Positions 17,276 through 26,204 of a stretch of 64,000 nt of DNA are shown piece after piece. The DNA is taken from assembly GCA_945957605.1 (NCBI GenBank), contig CAMFLR010000003.1, positions 62,001 to 126,000 on the forward strand, in the 5' to 3' direction. Both the position numbers and the translations under genes were made by a program. Positions within the stretch are counted from its first letter, which is position 1. Every line of letters starts with the position of its first letter. Below the pieces are notes generated by a model. It saw only the letters and a list, made by a program, of their open reading frames with translations. It was not told where the DNA came from and made no database searches. The DNA comes from an uncultured Isosphaeraceae bacterium. Its GTDB lineage: Bacteria; Planctomycetota; Planctomycetia; Isosphaerales; Isosphaeraceae.

Positions 17276-18492
17276 GGAGTCACCCTGGTTGCGTCGTGGT
17301 GGGGGAAGTCAATTTGGGTTAGCGGCTGCGCGAGGCGGACTAAAAAAAGAAAAAATGGTGCCAGAATTCAGCAAACTTGGCCTAAATTCGCTGTCCGCCC
17401 TGAACTCCCGTCGCCGGCCTCAGCCCCTCTCGGCTCGGATCCAAGCCAGATTTCTCAGTGAAACCCTAAGAAACATGATTTCCGCGACTGGTTGCATGCG
17501 TTGCCAAGGAGTAGCAACGGACCCAATGACTCAGTTCGCGCGCGGTTTCTTTTCCGAAACATGGGGGCGTCAAAACTGTCAGTATTCGTATTCGGACATT
17601 TCTACGCGCAACCAACGATTCACCTGAATTGAGTAGCAAACTGCCCACTCCTGGGAAATGAATATCCTGCTCATTCTACCTAACTTCTCAAAATGCGATC
17701 AAATTCATATGTGTCGAGAGCAACGCAGTGTAAGCGTGAGATTCAGTATTTGTGATGAACTGAATAAGTAAATGATTGTAGATTTGCCGGCGGATTAATC
17801 CGCACGACCGTTGTGACAATCAGATGGCAGTCACACTTGGGAAGATCGCTCTGGTTCGATGCGCCTTTGTGACCTTGGGTAGCGCGAACCTTCGCTAAGT
17901 GTGCTGGGTATCGCCAGCTCGTTCTCGTGCGAATGTTGATTGGAAGCGACAGATGTTGCCAGTGTTTCCGTAACTCAAGCAAATCGCCTGCCTTTTTGGA
18001 CCGCGTAAAGATTCGATTGTAGGGATTGTGTCGATTTCTCGGCGTGGCAACGCCTTTTGTCGCGTCTGATTAGGATCAAAGCAGGCTCACGTAAGGCTCG
18101 AAACGTTCATCGCGCTTGCCAGTTTACGCAAGAAGAGCGGAACCGCAGATCGGCGGTTTCTGACCGATCGTCGTTCGATCATGTGGGCACCTCGAATTAT
18201 TCAAGGCAGACCCATTGACGATGTACGTCCGTTCCGGCATCATACGGCCTGCGACGATGCAACCACGCTGCAGAAATTCCGCAGCGCCTTAAAGGAAGAG
18301 CCGCGCACCTATAAAGAGGATTCGCGCGGCTCGGACGAACCGGAATAGCTCTCAACCCCTCGCGCCGACGGGTTTCCGATATTGCACGCCGATTCACTGA
18401 CCCGCGTCATCGATCCGTGTGGTCGAAGATCTGTGCAATTGTGCGGTTCATGACGAGTTCAAACCAGAATAGGTAAGGAGCGGTTGCAGGCC
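17276..18492. other. Long non-coding interval between divergent genes
   Basis: About 1.2 kb separates the minus-strand Ig-repeat gene from the plus-strand GTPase operon. No frame here has a ribosome site, consistent codon use or protein-like composition; the short frames are Arg/Ser-rich. The stretch 17640-17800 is AT-rich compared with its surroundings. Nine-base arms GAGCCGCGC (18298-18306) and GCGCGGCTC (18324-18332) form a hairpin about 160 nt before the GTPase gene and could lie in its leader. The interval must hold promoters in both directions, but none is obvious. Confidence 0.5.
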
Positions 18493-19788
18493 ATGTCGTC
18501 CCTCCAGGCACAACCGACAGCGTCCGCCTCGTCCCTGTTGAATCATCTCGTCTGCCCGCATTGCTGGGAACGCTACCCAACCGACGAGGTGCTCTGGGTT
18601 TCCGAGCACACCGAACTCCGCGGCGACGACAAACTCGGCCCCGACGCCCCCAGGCGCTTTCTGCCCGACCGCTTCACCGCCGAAGGCGACGCGATCGATT
18701 CAAAAGGTCGTACCTGCCACAAACTCGCGTGCGGCCGCTGCCATCTCGGCATCCCTAGGCCCGTCACCGAACTCGAAGCGCTCTTCATGTCGGTTCTGGG
18801 CACGCCAGGAAGCGGCAAGTCATACTTCCTCACGACCGCGATGTGGAAGCTCCGCGAGGTGCTGCCCTCGGCATTTGGGGTGTCGATTGCCGACGCCGAA
18901 CCCGCGATCAATCAATCGCTCGTCGACGCCGAGGAAACGCTCTTTCTCAACGCCGATCCGGATAAACCGGTTTGGCTGGGAAGCCTGATCGACAAGACCG
19001 ACGCCGTGGGCGCCGACCAGAAGCTATACAACGGCGTGAGCTATGGCACTCACGGCGTAACCTACTTGCGCCCTTACCTGTTCACGCTCAAGCGCATGAA
19101 AAATCCGGCGACCGATGCTTGGGCGACGCGCGGGCGCTTGCTCTGCCTTTACGACAACGCGGGCGAGCATTTTCTTCCCGGCCAGGATAGCGCGGCGATG
19201 CCGGTCGCGCGACACATGGCCCTCTCGCGCGCCTTGCTCTTCCTCTACGACCCAACGCAGGATCCTCGCTTTCGCGACGCCTGCACCCGCGCGGGTCTGA
19301 AGGTTCCCAAGGTCGAGCGCGACCGCCTCTATCGCCAGGAAACCACGCTCACCGAAGCCGCCGCGCGTGTGAAGAAGTACGCGGGAATGGCGGGCGGACA
19401 CGTGGCCGATCGCATGCTAACCGTCGTGGTCTCGAAGTACGACACATGGGAACCGTTGCTCGGCCTCCCCAAGGATTCCGACCCTTGGCGGATGTCGGCG
19501 AATGGCATCGGCGTGCTCGACGTCGATCGCGTGATGGCTCTCTCAACGGCGCTTCGAGGTCTGCTGGCGAAGCTCTGCCCCGAGATCGTCTACGCAGCAG
19601 AGGGATTTTCGCAAGACGTGACCTACCTTCCGGTCTCGTCGCTCGGTCCCAACACCGAGATCGAACAGCAAACCGGCAAGCTGGCGATTCGGCCGAAAAA
19701 TGTCGAGCCCATTGGCGTCACGCTTCCCTTCCTTTATGCGATTCACCGCTCAGCGCCGGGCTTGATTCCGCGAATGCGCCGCAAGTAA
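18493..19788 (+). CDS. Zinc-ribbon GTPase, DO-GTPase2-like
   Basis: A 431-residue soluble protein. Cys21/Cys24 and Cys80/Cys83 (with Cys75 nearby) form a probable zinc ribbon around a 55-residue insert. A P-loop GTPase domain follows: G1 is GTPGSGKS (103-110), G3 is DNAGE (Asp221-Glu225), and the G4-like motif is SKYD (314-317), which favours a GTPase over a general ATPase. It resembles the double-GTPase (DO-GTPase2) proteins that comparative genomics links to GAP1-type partners. AAGGAG at 18475-18480 serves either the TTG at 18484 or the ATG at 18493; spacing favours neither clearly, so I take the ATG. It is the first gene of the five-gene system; the GAP1-N2-like gene starts 59 nt later. 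Confidence 0.8.
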   Translation: MSSLQAQPTASASSLLNHLVCPHCWERYPTDEVLWVSEHTELRGDDKLGPDAPRRFLPDRFTAEGDAIDSKGRTCHKLACGRCHLGIPRPVTELEALFMSVLGTPGSGKSYFLTTAMWKLREVLPSAFGVSIADAEPAINQSLVDAEETLFLNADPDKPVWLGSLIDKTDAVGADQKLYNGVSYGTHGVTYLRPYLFTLKRMKNPATDAWATRGRLLCLYDNAGEHFLPGQDSAAMPVARHMALSRALLFLYDPTQDPRFRDACTRAGLKVPKVERDRLYRQETTLTEAAARVKKYAGMAGGHVADRMLTVVVSKYDTWEPLLGLPKDSDPWRMSANGIGVLDVDRVMALSTALRGLLAKLCPEIVYAAEGFSQDVTYLPVSSLGPNTEIEQQTGKLAIRPKNVEPIGVTLPFLYAIHRSAPGLIPRMRRK

Positions 19789-19847
19789 GGCCCAATTTGT
19801 CGCGTGGCCGCCGGCTTCCCCCTCAAGTCCTCGTTTGGACCTCCGCC

Positions 19848-22262
19848 ATGAGTCAAGAGCTGCACTACACGTCAGTTGCGCGTGGTTTGAAGCCGGGAGC
19901 ACGTGGTTTTTGCACAGTCGCGGCAACAGTCGGCCTCTCACCCAGCCTGGCGGAACGTCTCGAAAGCCTGAGCGGCTATCGCGCATGCTTTCCGCCAGAC
20001 CATCCACACGCTGCGCACAACCCAGTGGCTTGGTCACACCTGCGCATCAGCTCGCTCGGCCAGACCCATTCAGTCGTTTCGCGCATCGGTCCCGCCGGAC
20101 TCGACTATACCGAGCGTCCCAACAAATACGCACATCATGTTGTGCTTGAATCTGGCGAGCGTCCCACTGGCGGACCGGCCTGGCTTCTCGAACAGCCGGG
20201 CTTCATGGCATCGGAATGGACCGGCGCGCCGCAGGAAATTCCGACCGGTCGACGCGTGCTAACAGGAGACCGTGCCGGCGGGCTTTGTCGCGCATGGGGC
20301 AGGGCAGCGGGTGATCCTGGATGGGCCGGCGTAATAGCCGAGGCATTTCTCGCCGATCCGCGACGACAGGTGGTTGTCATCTTCGACCCCGGCGTCGATT
20401 TGCTACCTCTATTCGCGGAAGCCCTCGCATTGATCCCCGTCGACCGGCGCTGGGAGGTGACATTTCAAACCTACTTCACCGGCCTGCCGCCGGGAGTGAC
20501 GTGCCACTGGCGCGGAGTGGTCCGCGACTCGGCCGAAGCACGCCAGGCACAATCGAATCCTGAGTCGCTCGTAATCGATCTTGCCGAAGCCGGCGAGGCC
20601 GTCGGCGGTGCGCTCGTGCACTGGGCCAAAACCGGCCAGGTGCCAAGTTCAGGAATGGTGCTAACATCGGCCGTCAACGATCGTCCCAAACCGGTGCCAG
20701 CGGAGCCGACGTCAGGAGCGCGCAAAACCGATCGGTCCGGCGCTCGCGAACATGCCCAGCACGATCCCTACACACTCGGTCCACCACCGGCGCCGGTGAA
20801 CTTAGTCGATGGTTCACGCAAGCCGCGCAAGCAAAAGTCCAAGGAGAAGGGCGGATCTCCCTGGCCGGTGATCGTCGCGTTGCTCGTGGCATTTGTGCTG
20901 GGGACGACGTTTGGAGGCGGCGGGGTTTATTTACTGCTTCGTCCCAAGTTGACAGTCGACACCAATACCGCAAACTCTTCGAAGACGGAGCCTCTAGTGC
21001 CGCCGACCAAAGCGGCTTCGGCACCAATCGAAGCGACACCAAAGGTCGCGCTGATGCAGCCTCGGTCAGACGAGGTGAAACCGCCCTCTCTGGCGCCCGA
21101 AGTTGCGGTAGCAAAGGTCGACGTGCCAGCACCCACAGGAACGGTAGCACCGCAGGTTCCAAACACGCGTGACGGTGACGGAACCCCCAAGCTTCCGATT
21201 ACCCAGTCATCGGTTGCGCGTCCGCAATTGCCGTCGATGGATGGGAAGCCAGAGGAAGAAAAGAAGAAGACGCCGGCACCGAATGAAAAGACAACGGCCA
21301 AGCCTGCGGAAAAATCCGAAGCCCCGCCGGTTGAGAGTCCCAAAGTGACTGCGACTGATAAGGAGCCGCCCCCGAAACTCATCCAATTCGATATTGCGGC
21401 TCAATACTCTGTGGAAGCGGAAGCGAAGAAGATTACCTCGATCTCGCTGATCGGCGGTGACGACGAACGATGGAATCCCTATCGATTTGCACCTGCGGCA
21501 GAGAATTCCGGCGCAGAGTACGAGGTTCTGGTCCGACCTGATGACGGCAAGGGGCCACCAAGAAAGCTCGGACATTTCCGCTGGAACGAAAAACAGATCG
21601 AAGCATTCGATTGGGAAAAGGGAGTAGCGGAAAAGGATTCGGCAAAAGAGGCGTTTCGAGATTGCGCCTTGAAGGTCAACTTCAGCGATGGCTCTGAAGA
21701 GTATTTGCTCTTACGAGATCCGAAAGAATTCGTAAATCCTCCTGACAAGTCGCGTCATATACCAAGCAAAAAAGGTCGTTTAATCCAGTGGTTTCCTACA
21801 TCGTCTAAGCTGAGTTACCGCCTTGAAAAGTCGGCGGTCCTTTATGCGTTTGCCGGTGGCGCAAAGAAAGAAGAGATAAAGCCGTTTGCTCCCAACTCGA
21901 AGTCTGGCGGCAAAAAAACAAAAGAATTCAATGACACTCGCGGCGAATTCTTAATATCTTTCGCCGAAAAGGCGCCGGAGATCATTACGATCAACCGAAT
22001 CAATTCCCCACCAGCTCGCGGCGAAATCGCCCAATTGGAACTCGAATATCGACATTTATCCGACATCGCTGGTCAAAAAGATTCGCAAACAACGGTGAAT
22101 CCAGCGCAGCTCAAGAAAATGCAAGACACGCTGATCCAAAAGAAGAATTGGGTGAAGTACGTCGAGGAACTGGCGAAATACAAATTCGTCGCCACAATCG
22201 CCGTCGAGATCGGTGGCAAACTGTTCGTGTTGACCGAGATTGAATCGGAGCCGGGCAAATGA
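19848..22262 (+). CDS. GAP1-N2-like GTPase-associated membrane protein
   Basis: An 804-residue protein. The N-terminal half begins SQELHYTSVARGLKPGARGFCTVAAT and continues through NPVAWSHLRI and FDPGVDLLPLFAEAL, which fits the GTPase-associated protein 1 N-terminal domain type 2 as I remember it. A basic Pro-rich linker then leads to one membrane span at about residues 339-364 (PVIVALLVAFVLGTTFGGGG). The outer part is a long Pro/Ala/Lys/Glu-rich linker (to about 505) and a C-terminal globular region with beta-strand character. So the GAP1 part should face the cytosol with the GTPase while the C-terminus is extracytoplasmic. ATG 19848 is chosen because the conserved domain starts there; the ribosome site is weak. 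Its stop overlaps the next start by ATGA. Confidence 0.75.
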   Translation: MSQELHYTSVARGLKPGARGFCTVAATVGLSPSLAERLESLSGYRACFPPDHPHAAHNPVAWSHLRISSLGQTHSVVSRIGPAGLDYTERPNKYAHHVVLESGERPTGGPAWLLEQPGFMASEWTGAPQEIPTGRRVLTGDRAGGLCRAWGRAAGDPGWAGVIAEAFLADPRRQVVVIFDPGVDLLPLFAEALALIPVDRRWEVTFQTYFTGLPPGVTCHWRGVVRDSAEARQAQSNPESLVIDLAEAGEAVGGALVHWAKTGQVPSSGMVLTSAVNDRPKPVPAEPTSGARKTDRSGAREHAQHDPYTLGPPPAPVNLVDGSRKPRKQKSKEKGGSPWPVIVALLVAFVLGTTFGGGGVYLLLRPKLTVDTNTANSSKTEPLVPPTKAASAPIEATPKVALMQPRSDEVKPPSLAPEVAVAKVDVPAPTGTVAPQVPNTRDGDGTPKLPITQSSVARPQLPSMDGKPEEEKKKTPAPNEKTTAKPAEKSEAPPVESPKVTATDKEPPPKLIQFDIAAQYSVEAEAKKITSISLIGGDDERWNPYRFAPAAENSGAEYEVLVRPDDGKGPPRKLGHFRWNEKQIEAFDWEKGVAEKDSAKEAFRDCALKVNFSDGSEEYLLLRDPKEFVNPPDKSRHIPSKKGRLIQWFPTSSKLSYRLEKSAVLYAFAGGAKKEEIKPFAPNSKSGGKKTKEFNDTRGEFLISFAEKAPEIITINRINSPPARGEIAQLELEYRHLSDIAGQKDSQTTVNPAQLKKMQDTLIQKKNWVKYVEELAKYKFVATIAVEIGGKLFVLTEIESEPGK

Positions 22263-25200
22263 GAGACCCACAACGCATCGTTGAAGAGGTTCAGGCCTTT
22301 TTGATGGCCAACGATCAAACCCTCAACGATCGCCTTGCCGAGCTCGCGAAAGAATATAAAGAAGCGTGCGAAGAAATCAATAAGCGATTGGCTCGCTGCG
22401 CTCAATTGCTCAGGCAAGGGCTGCGCGCGGAGGCGATTCACTCCGCCGAGGCCGAGCCAAATTTGCTCACCTCGCTGCACACGCTCGATTTCCCTGATCG
22501 TATCGCCTGGCTCGACGCGGTCGGCATCTTTCAACTCGCTGCTCCGCCTGACTTCGAGCACGGCATCGCCGAGCATCTTTCTGCCGCGTACACCGAGGTC
22601 GATCCTCATCGCCAACTCCTGCGCAAGCATCGCCGCCTCGCCCTTGCGCGAGCCCCCTTGCGCGAGCGATTGGGCGTCATTCGGGAACTCGCCCGACTCG
22701 ACGCTACTAATCCCATCTGGGACGAAGATCGCCGGTCGTACGAGCTCGCCCGGTTCAAGCAAATTCAAAACGAAGCCGTCGAGGCCGCGCGGCGAAAGGA
22801 TGCCAAAATCATTCTTGCGCTCGAAGCCGAAGTGCTCAACGACCCTTGGGCCATACGCCCGACGAGTTCGTTGGTCCAGGCGATAAAAAAAGCCGCCGAC
22901 ACGCTTCGTCAGGAATCCGCGCTCCGCGAGCTACCCGACGTCGAAGCTCGCCTGAATGATGCATTCTCAGCACTCGATCTCGGCCGAGCGCGCGACGAGC
23001 GTGCACGCTGGATCGCCCTGGCCGAATCCGCCCGTTTGCCGCAAACCCATACCTTGCGCGAACGTGCCGAGCCCGCGCTCGTGTGGATCGATAAGGAAGA
23101 AGAAAAAGCGCGGAAATATGCGAACTACAATCAAGCGGTCGCCGATCTCGAAGCCGCGCTCGATGATTCCAAATCAACGGCCGATAAGCTGGAACCGCTG
23201 CACGCCGCACTCGTTCGCGCCGAGCGAGAACTCGTCGATCCGCCCGGTCATCAGGCGCTGACCGAACGCTACCACCGTCGCATCGCGCATTTTGCGAGCG
23301 CGAACTCGCGCAAGCGGGTAATGGCCATTGGTGGAAGCCTCGCCGCTGCATTGGCCATCGGCGTCACAGCCTGGCTCGCATTTCATGCCCTTGATGAAGC
23401 AGGAGCGCGTCAGACGGCTGCACAGGCGCTCGACTCGGCAATTGCCGCGAGTCAGATCGACGAGGTCGAAAACCTCTTGCTGCGATACGAGCAAACACGC
23501 CCGAGCCTGCTGGCAAGCACCGAAGTCGCCACGCGCATGCCGGCGGTGCAAAAGCTGCGCGAAGCCGAAACGGCCAGAAAGCAAACGCTTGCGAATCATC
23601 TTCAAGAAGCCGAGAACACGCCTTCAAACGGCAAAGAGCCAGCGGGTCTCGAAGCCGCGCGGAAGCTGGCGCGAACGAGCGACGAGAAGCAGTCAATCGA
23701 GGAACTCGCCAAGAAGATCGAACTGCGCGACCACGAACTGGCCGGCGGACTCGACCGGCAATTACTCCCCGACCTAGATGCGATTCTTAAACTAGTCGCC
23801 GCAATTCAATCCGACGCCGGAGACGTGTCGGTTGCTCCTTCAGATCTGAGCAAGCGTCTGACCGCGGCAAGAAAACGCGTCGATGCGATGGTCCCCGCAG
23901 ATGGTCCGGTAAGCGCGACCGCACGCCAGCGAATCGAGTTGGTGATGGATCGGCTCAATGCGGCGCAGGCCGAGATCGATCGCCTCGAAAAACGGGCCCC
24001 AACGATCGAACGCGTTACATCGGCAATTCGCCAACTTCCTGAAGAACCGCAAGTCTTTCTCACGGCGATCAAGGATCGCGCAACAGCGTTCGCGGGTGAT
24101 GTACGGGAGGCTGACATCAAGCGCATGATGGCCGATCCGGAACGATCAACCTGGGAGGCCGCGCTCGCGTGGTCGCGTCAGTGCCGCGAATGGCAAGCCG
24201 ACGCGAAACGACTGAATCCCGATACCTCGCGCCAACGGCTCGACTACTGCCGCGGCCACATGAAGGAATACCGGCTCTCGCCCGACACCGCCGACGTTGA
24301 ACGATATGTCGCTTACCTCGAACCGATCAGCAAGCGCGCGGGGGCGAAAGAGAGTCTCGGCGATCGCTTGCAAGCGGTGTTTACTGATCCATCGATCGAC
24401 CCGCTCTTCACCATTCACACGAAGTCCAAGCCAGCCGACGCCGAATGGAGCAGCCGCCACTACTGCTCGGCGAATGTGTCGGTCGCCGGATCGGTTAGCA
24501 CCCTCTTTCGTATCTCGAGCGACGGCGGCACGCGTTTGAAAACTCTGTCTGCGTCATTGATCCACGGAAATTGTGATGTTTCGTCTCAGACGAAATTCGC
24601 CCAAGCTGCGCGACAGCAGATCGTCCTCGGCGACCTCGATAAGGATTGGGACGGAACGTTCGTCGGCTGGGGAAAGAGCATCGCGACATATTATGATATG
24701 GATCCAATTTGCAAGCTCTTTCTGATGCGCAACCTGTTCGAGATTGGCGCTGAAGGGAGCCAGTCGCTGCGTGAAGTGCTCAAGCCGTCAATCGAAGAAT
24801 TGAAGAGTGCCGAGGGGCTGGTTCGCCTGGAATGGCTCGACGGCGATCTCGACCTCACCAAGGAACGTCAGGAAGCCGAGCGGTTGATCGCAAAGCTCCC
24901 CAAGGGCCTGGCCGGCTGGCAAGACGCGATCATGGTCGCGAAAACGAGCGACGAACGGCTCCGCAAGGGGGCTCTGTCGCCCCCGCGAGCCATTGGCTGG
25001 CTCGAGCGTCTGCAAGAAGGATGGCGCGTGCGATTCTCCGAAACCGAGTCGCTCACCAAGGTGCAATCGGGCGCGTGGGAACTGGTCGTTAGCATCCCCG
25101 AAGGCAAGCAAGCGATCTGGCTCCCACTCGGCCCGCTTGTGGGTAAGGTCGATGGCGGGGTCGTGCTCGATCGTCCCGAGTTCGGCAGCGATGGCCGCCT

Positions 25201-25264
25201 GATTTTCGCGCGGCAGTCCGGGGGGTCCCGGGCTGACGCGGAAGGGCAGGGGGCGAGTCGATGA
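22259..25264 (+). CDS. Large helical single-span membrane protein of the GTPase system
   Basis: A 1001-residue protein with no family I recognise. Residues 1-350 are almost entirely helical and charged, with repeated E/K/A/L patterns suggestive of coiled coil or TPR-like stacks. A membrane span lies at about 353-375 (AIGGSLAAALAIGVTAWLAF). After it come further long helices (about 380-700) and a mixed C-terminal region (about 700-1001) with Cys, Trp and strand-like segments. By topology it parallels the GAP1 partner: helical cytosolic part, one span, large outer part. The start ATG overlaps the previous stop and the stop overlaps the next ATG, so translation is coupled on both sides. A structural or scaffold role is likely. 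Confidence 0.75.
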   Translation: MRDPQRIVEEVQAFLMANDQTLNDRLAELAKEYKEACEEINKRLARCAQLLRQGLRAEAIHSAEAEPNLLTSLHTLDFPDRIAWLDAVGIFQLAAPPDFEHGIAEHLSAAYTEVDPHRQLLRKHRRLALARAPLRERLGVIRELARLDATNPIWDEDRRSYELARFKQIQNEAVEAARRKDAKIILALEAEVLNDPWAIRPTSSLVQAIKKAADTLRQESALRELPDVEARLNDAFSALDLGRARDERARWIALAESARLPQTHTLRERAEPALVWIDKEEEKARKYANYNQAVADLEAALDDSKSTADKLEPLHAALVRAERELVDPPGHQALTERYHRRIAHFASANSRKRVMAIGGSLAAALAIGVTAWLAFHALDEAGARQTAAQALDSAIAASQIDEVENLLLRYEQTRPSLLASTEVATRMPAVQKLREAETARKQTLANHLQEAENTPSNGKEPAGLEAARKLARTSDEKQSIEELAKKIELRDHELAGGLDRQLLPDLDAILKLVAAIQSDAGDVSVAPSDLSKRLTAARKRVDAMVPADGPVSATARQRIELVMDRLNAAQAEIDRLEKRAPTIERVTSAIRQLPEEPQVFLTAIKDRATAFAGDVREADIKRMMADPERSTWEAALAWSRQCREWQADAKRLNPDTSRQRLDYCRGHMKEYRLSPDTADVERYVAYLEPISKRAGAKESLGDRLQAVFTDPSIDPLFTIHTKSKPADAEWSSRHYCSANVSVAGSVSTLFRISSDGGTRLKTLSASLIHGNCDVSSQTKFAQAARQQIVLGDLDKDWDGTFVGWGKSIATYYDMDPICKLFLMRNLFEIGAEGSQSLREVLKPSIEELKSAEGLVRLEWLDGDLDLTKERQEAERLIAKLPKGLAGWQDAIMVAKTSDERLRKGALSPPRAIGWLERLQEGWRVRFSETESLTKVQSGAWELVVSIPEGKQAIWLPLGPLVGKVDGGVVLDRPEFGSDGRLIFARQSGGSRADAEGQGASR

Positions 25265-26085
25265 GCGGCACGCAGGTTGATACCTGGTTCGTTCGCAGCC
25301 GAGGCAAGATCCTTGGCCCGTTCGCATTTCGCCAGCTCGAAACTCTGCGCGACCAAGGACGACTCGCCAAGTTCGACGAGATCTCGCACGGCGGCAAGCA
25401 GAGCTGGGTTCGCGCATCAACACATCCGGAGCTATTCCCGCCCGCTCATACCGGCGATATCGATTTCAACATCGATCTCGAAGAGATCACCGCGGTTGAG
25501 GCGGCCGATTCGCCTGTCTGGCATTATATGAACGGCCCTATCGCCTTCGGACCGGTGCCGTTGGCCGAGCTGCTTCAACTCGCGAATACAGGCGTCCTTC
25601 AGGCAGAAACGCTCGTATGGACGACCGGCATGGCCGACTGGGTAGCGGCGAAGACCGTTCCTGCCCTCCAACTCGACCGGCCCATTATCGTCGTCGATCC
25701 GTTTGATGATTCAAAACGCAACTCCAAAAAAGCAATCACTGCGCCCGAGGGGCGTTCAGGGTTTTCCATCGCGGGATTTGTGCTGGGAATCGTCGGGCTC
25801 TTCAGTGCGTTCTTCGCCGTCCTGAGCGCGGTTAGCACCGCACACCGACAGGCCGATGCGGAATTGCTGGCGATCATCTCGCTCGTTTCCATCGTCGCTT
25901 GGCCGGCGACCTCTCTGTTTGCCGTGATCTTCGGTTCGGTTGGCATGTCAAAAGCCTTGCGCGACGACAAGCGCAGGGGGCTCGGGCTTGGTATCACCGC
26001 GCTCGTGCTGGGAGTACTCGAACTCGTGACGTTCGCCGTTTTGATGCTCATCGTCATGCTCGGGATCGCGGCACTTCGTCGCTAA
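25261..26085 (+). CDS. Double GYF_2-domain membrane protein
   Basis: A 274-residue protein with two GYF_2-type (DUF4339) domains at about residues 9-58 and 87-136. Each has the pattern W(F/H)Y/V..G...GPF/V...L..L...G.L, then a Trp about 40 residues later. GYF domains usually bind proline-rich peptides; the Pro-rich linkers of the GAP1-like and protease proteins in this operon are candidate partners. The C-terminal 105 residues hold three hydrophobic spans (from about 167, 205 and 245) resembling DUF4190. The GYF domains should be cytosolic. The start overlaps the preceding stop by ATGA. The next gene begins 119 nt later with its own strong ribosome site. Confidence 0.85.
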   Translation: MSGTQVDTWFVRSRGKILGPFAFRQLETLRDQGRLAKFDEISHGGKQSWVRASTHPELFPPAHTGDIDFNIDLEEITAVEAADSPVWHYMNGPIAFGPVPLAELLQLANTGVLQAETLVWTTGMADWVAAKTVPALQLDRPIIVVDPFDDSKRNSKKAITAPEGRSGFSIAGFVLGIVGLFSAFFAVLSAVSTAHRQADAELLAIISLVSIVAWPATSLFAVIFGSVGMSKALRDDKRRGLGLGITALVLGVLELVTFAVLMLIVMLGIAALRR

Positions 26086-26204
26086 GCGGCGTCGTTGAAC
26101 GGTGCCGATTCGCGTCGCTACAATCGATTGATCCACGTTCGATTCACGGGTGCTGGCGACTGCCGCCGGAATGCGTTCAGCGACGAAAAACAGGAGACTG
26201 GACC

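Noticed and set aside
17341-17356. A-rich run upstream of the Ig-repeat gene as a terminator or regulatory site
   Set aside because: There is no stem beside it and no gene ending there; most likely simple AT-rich leader.
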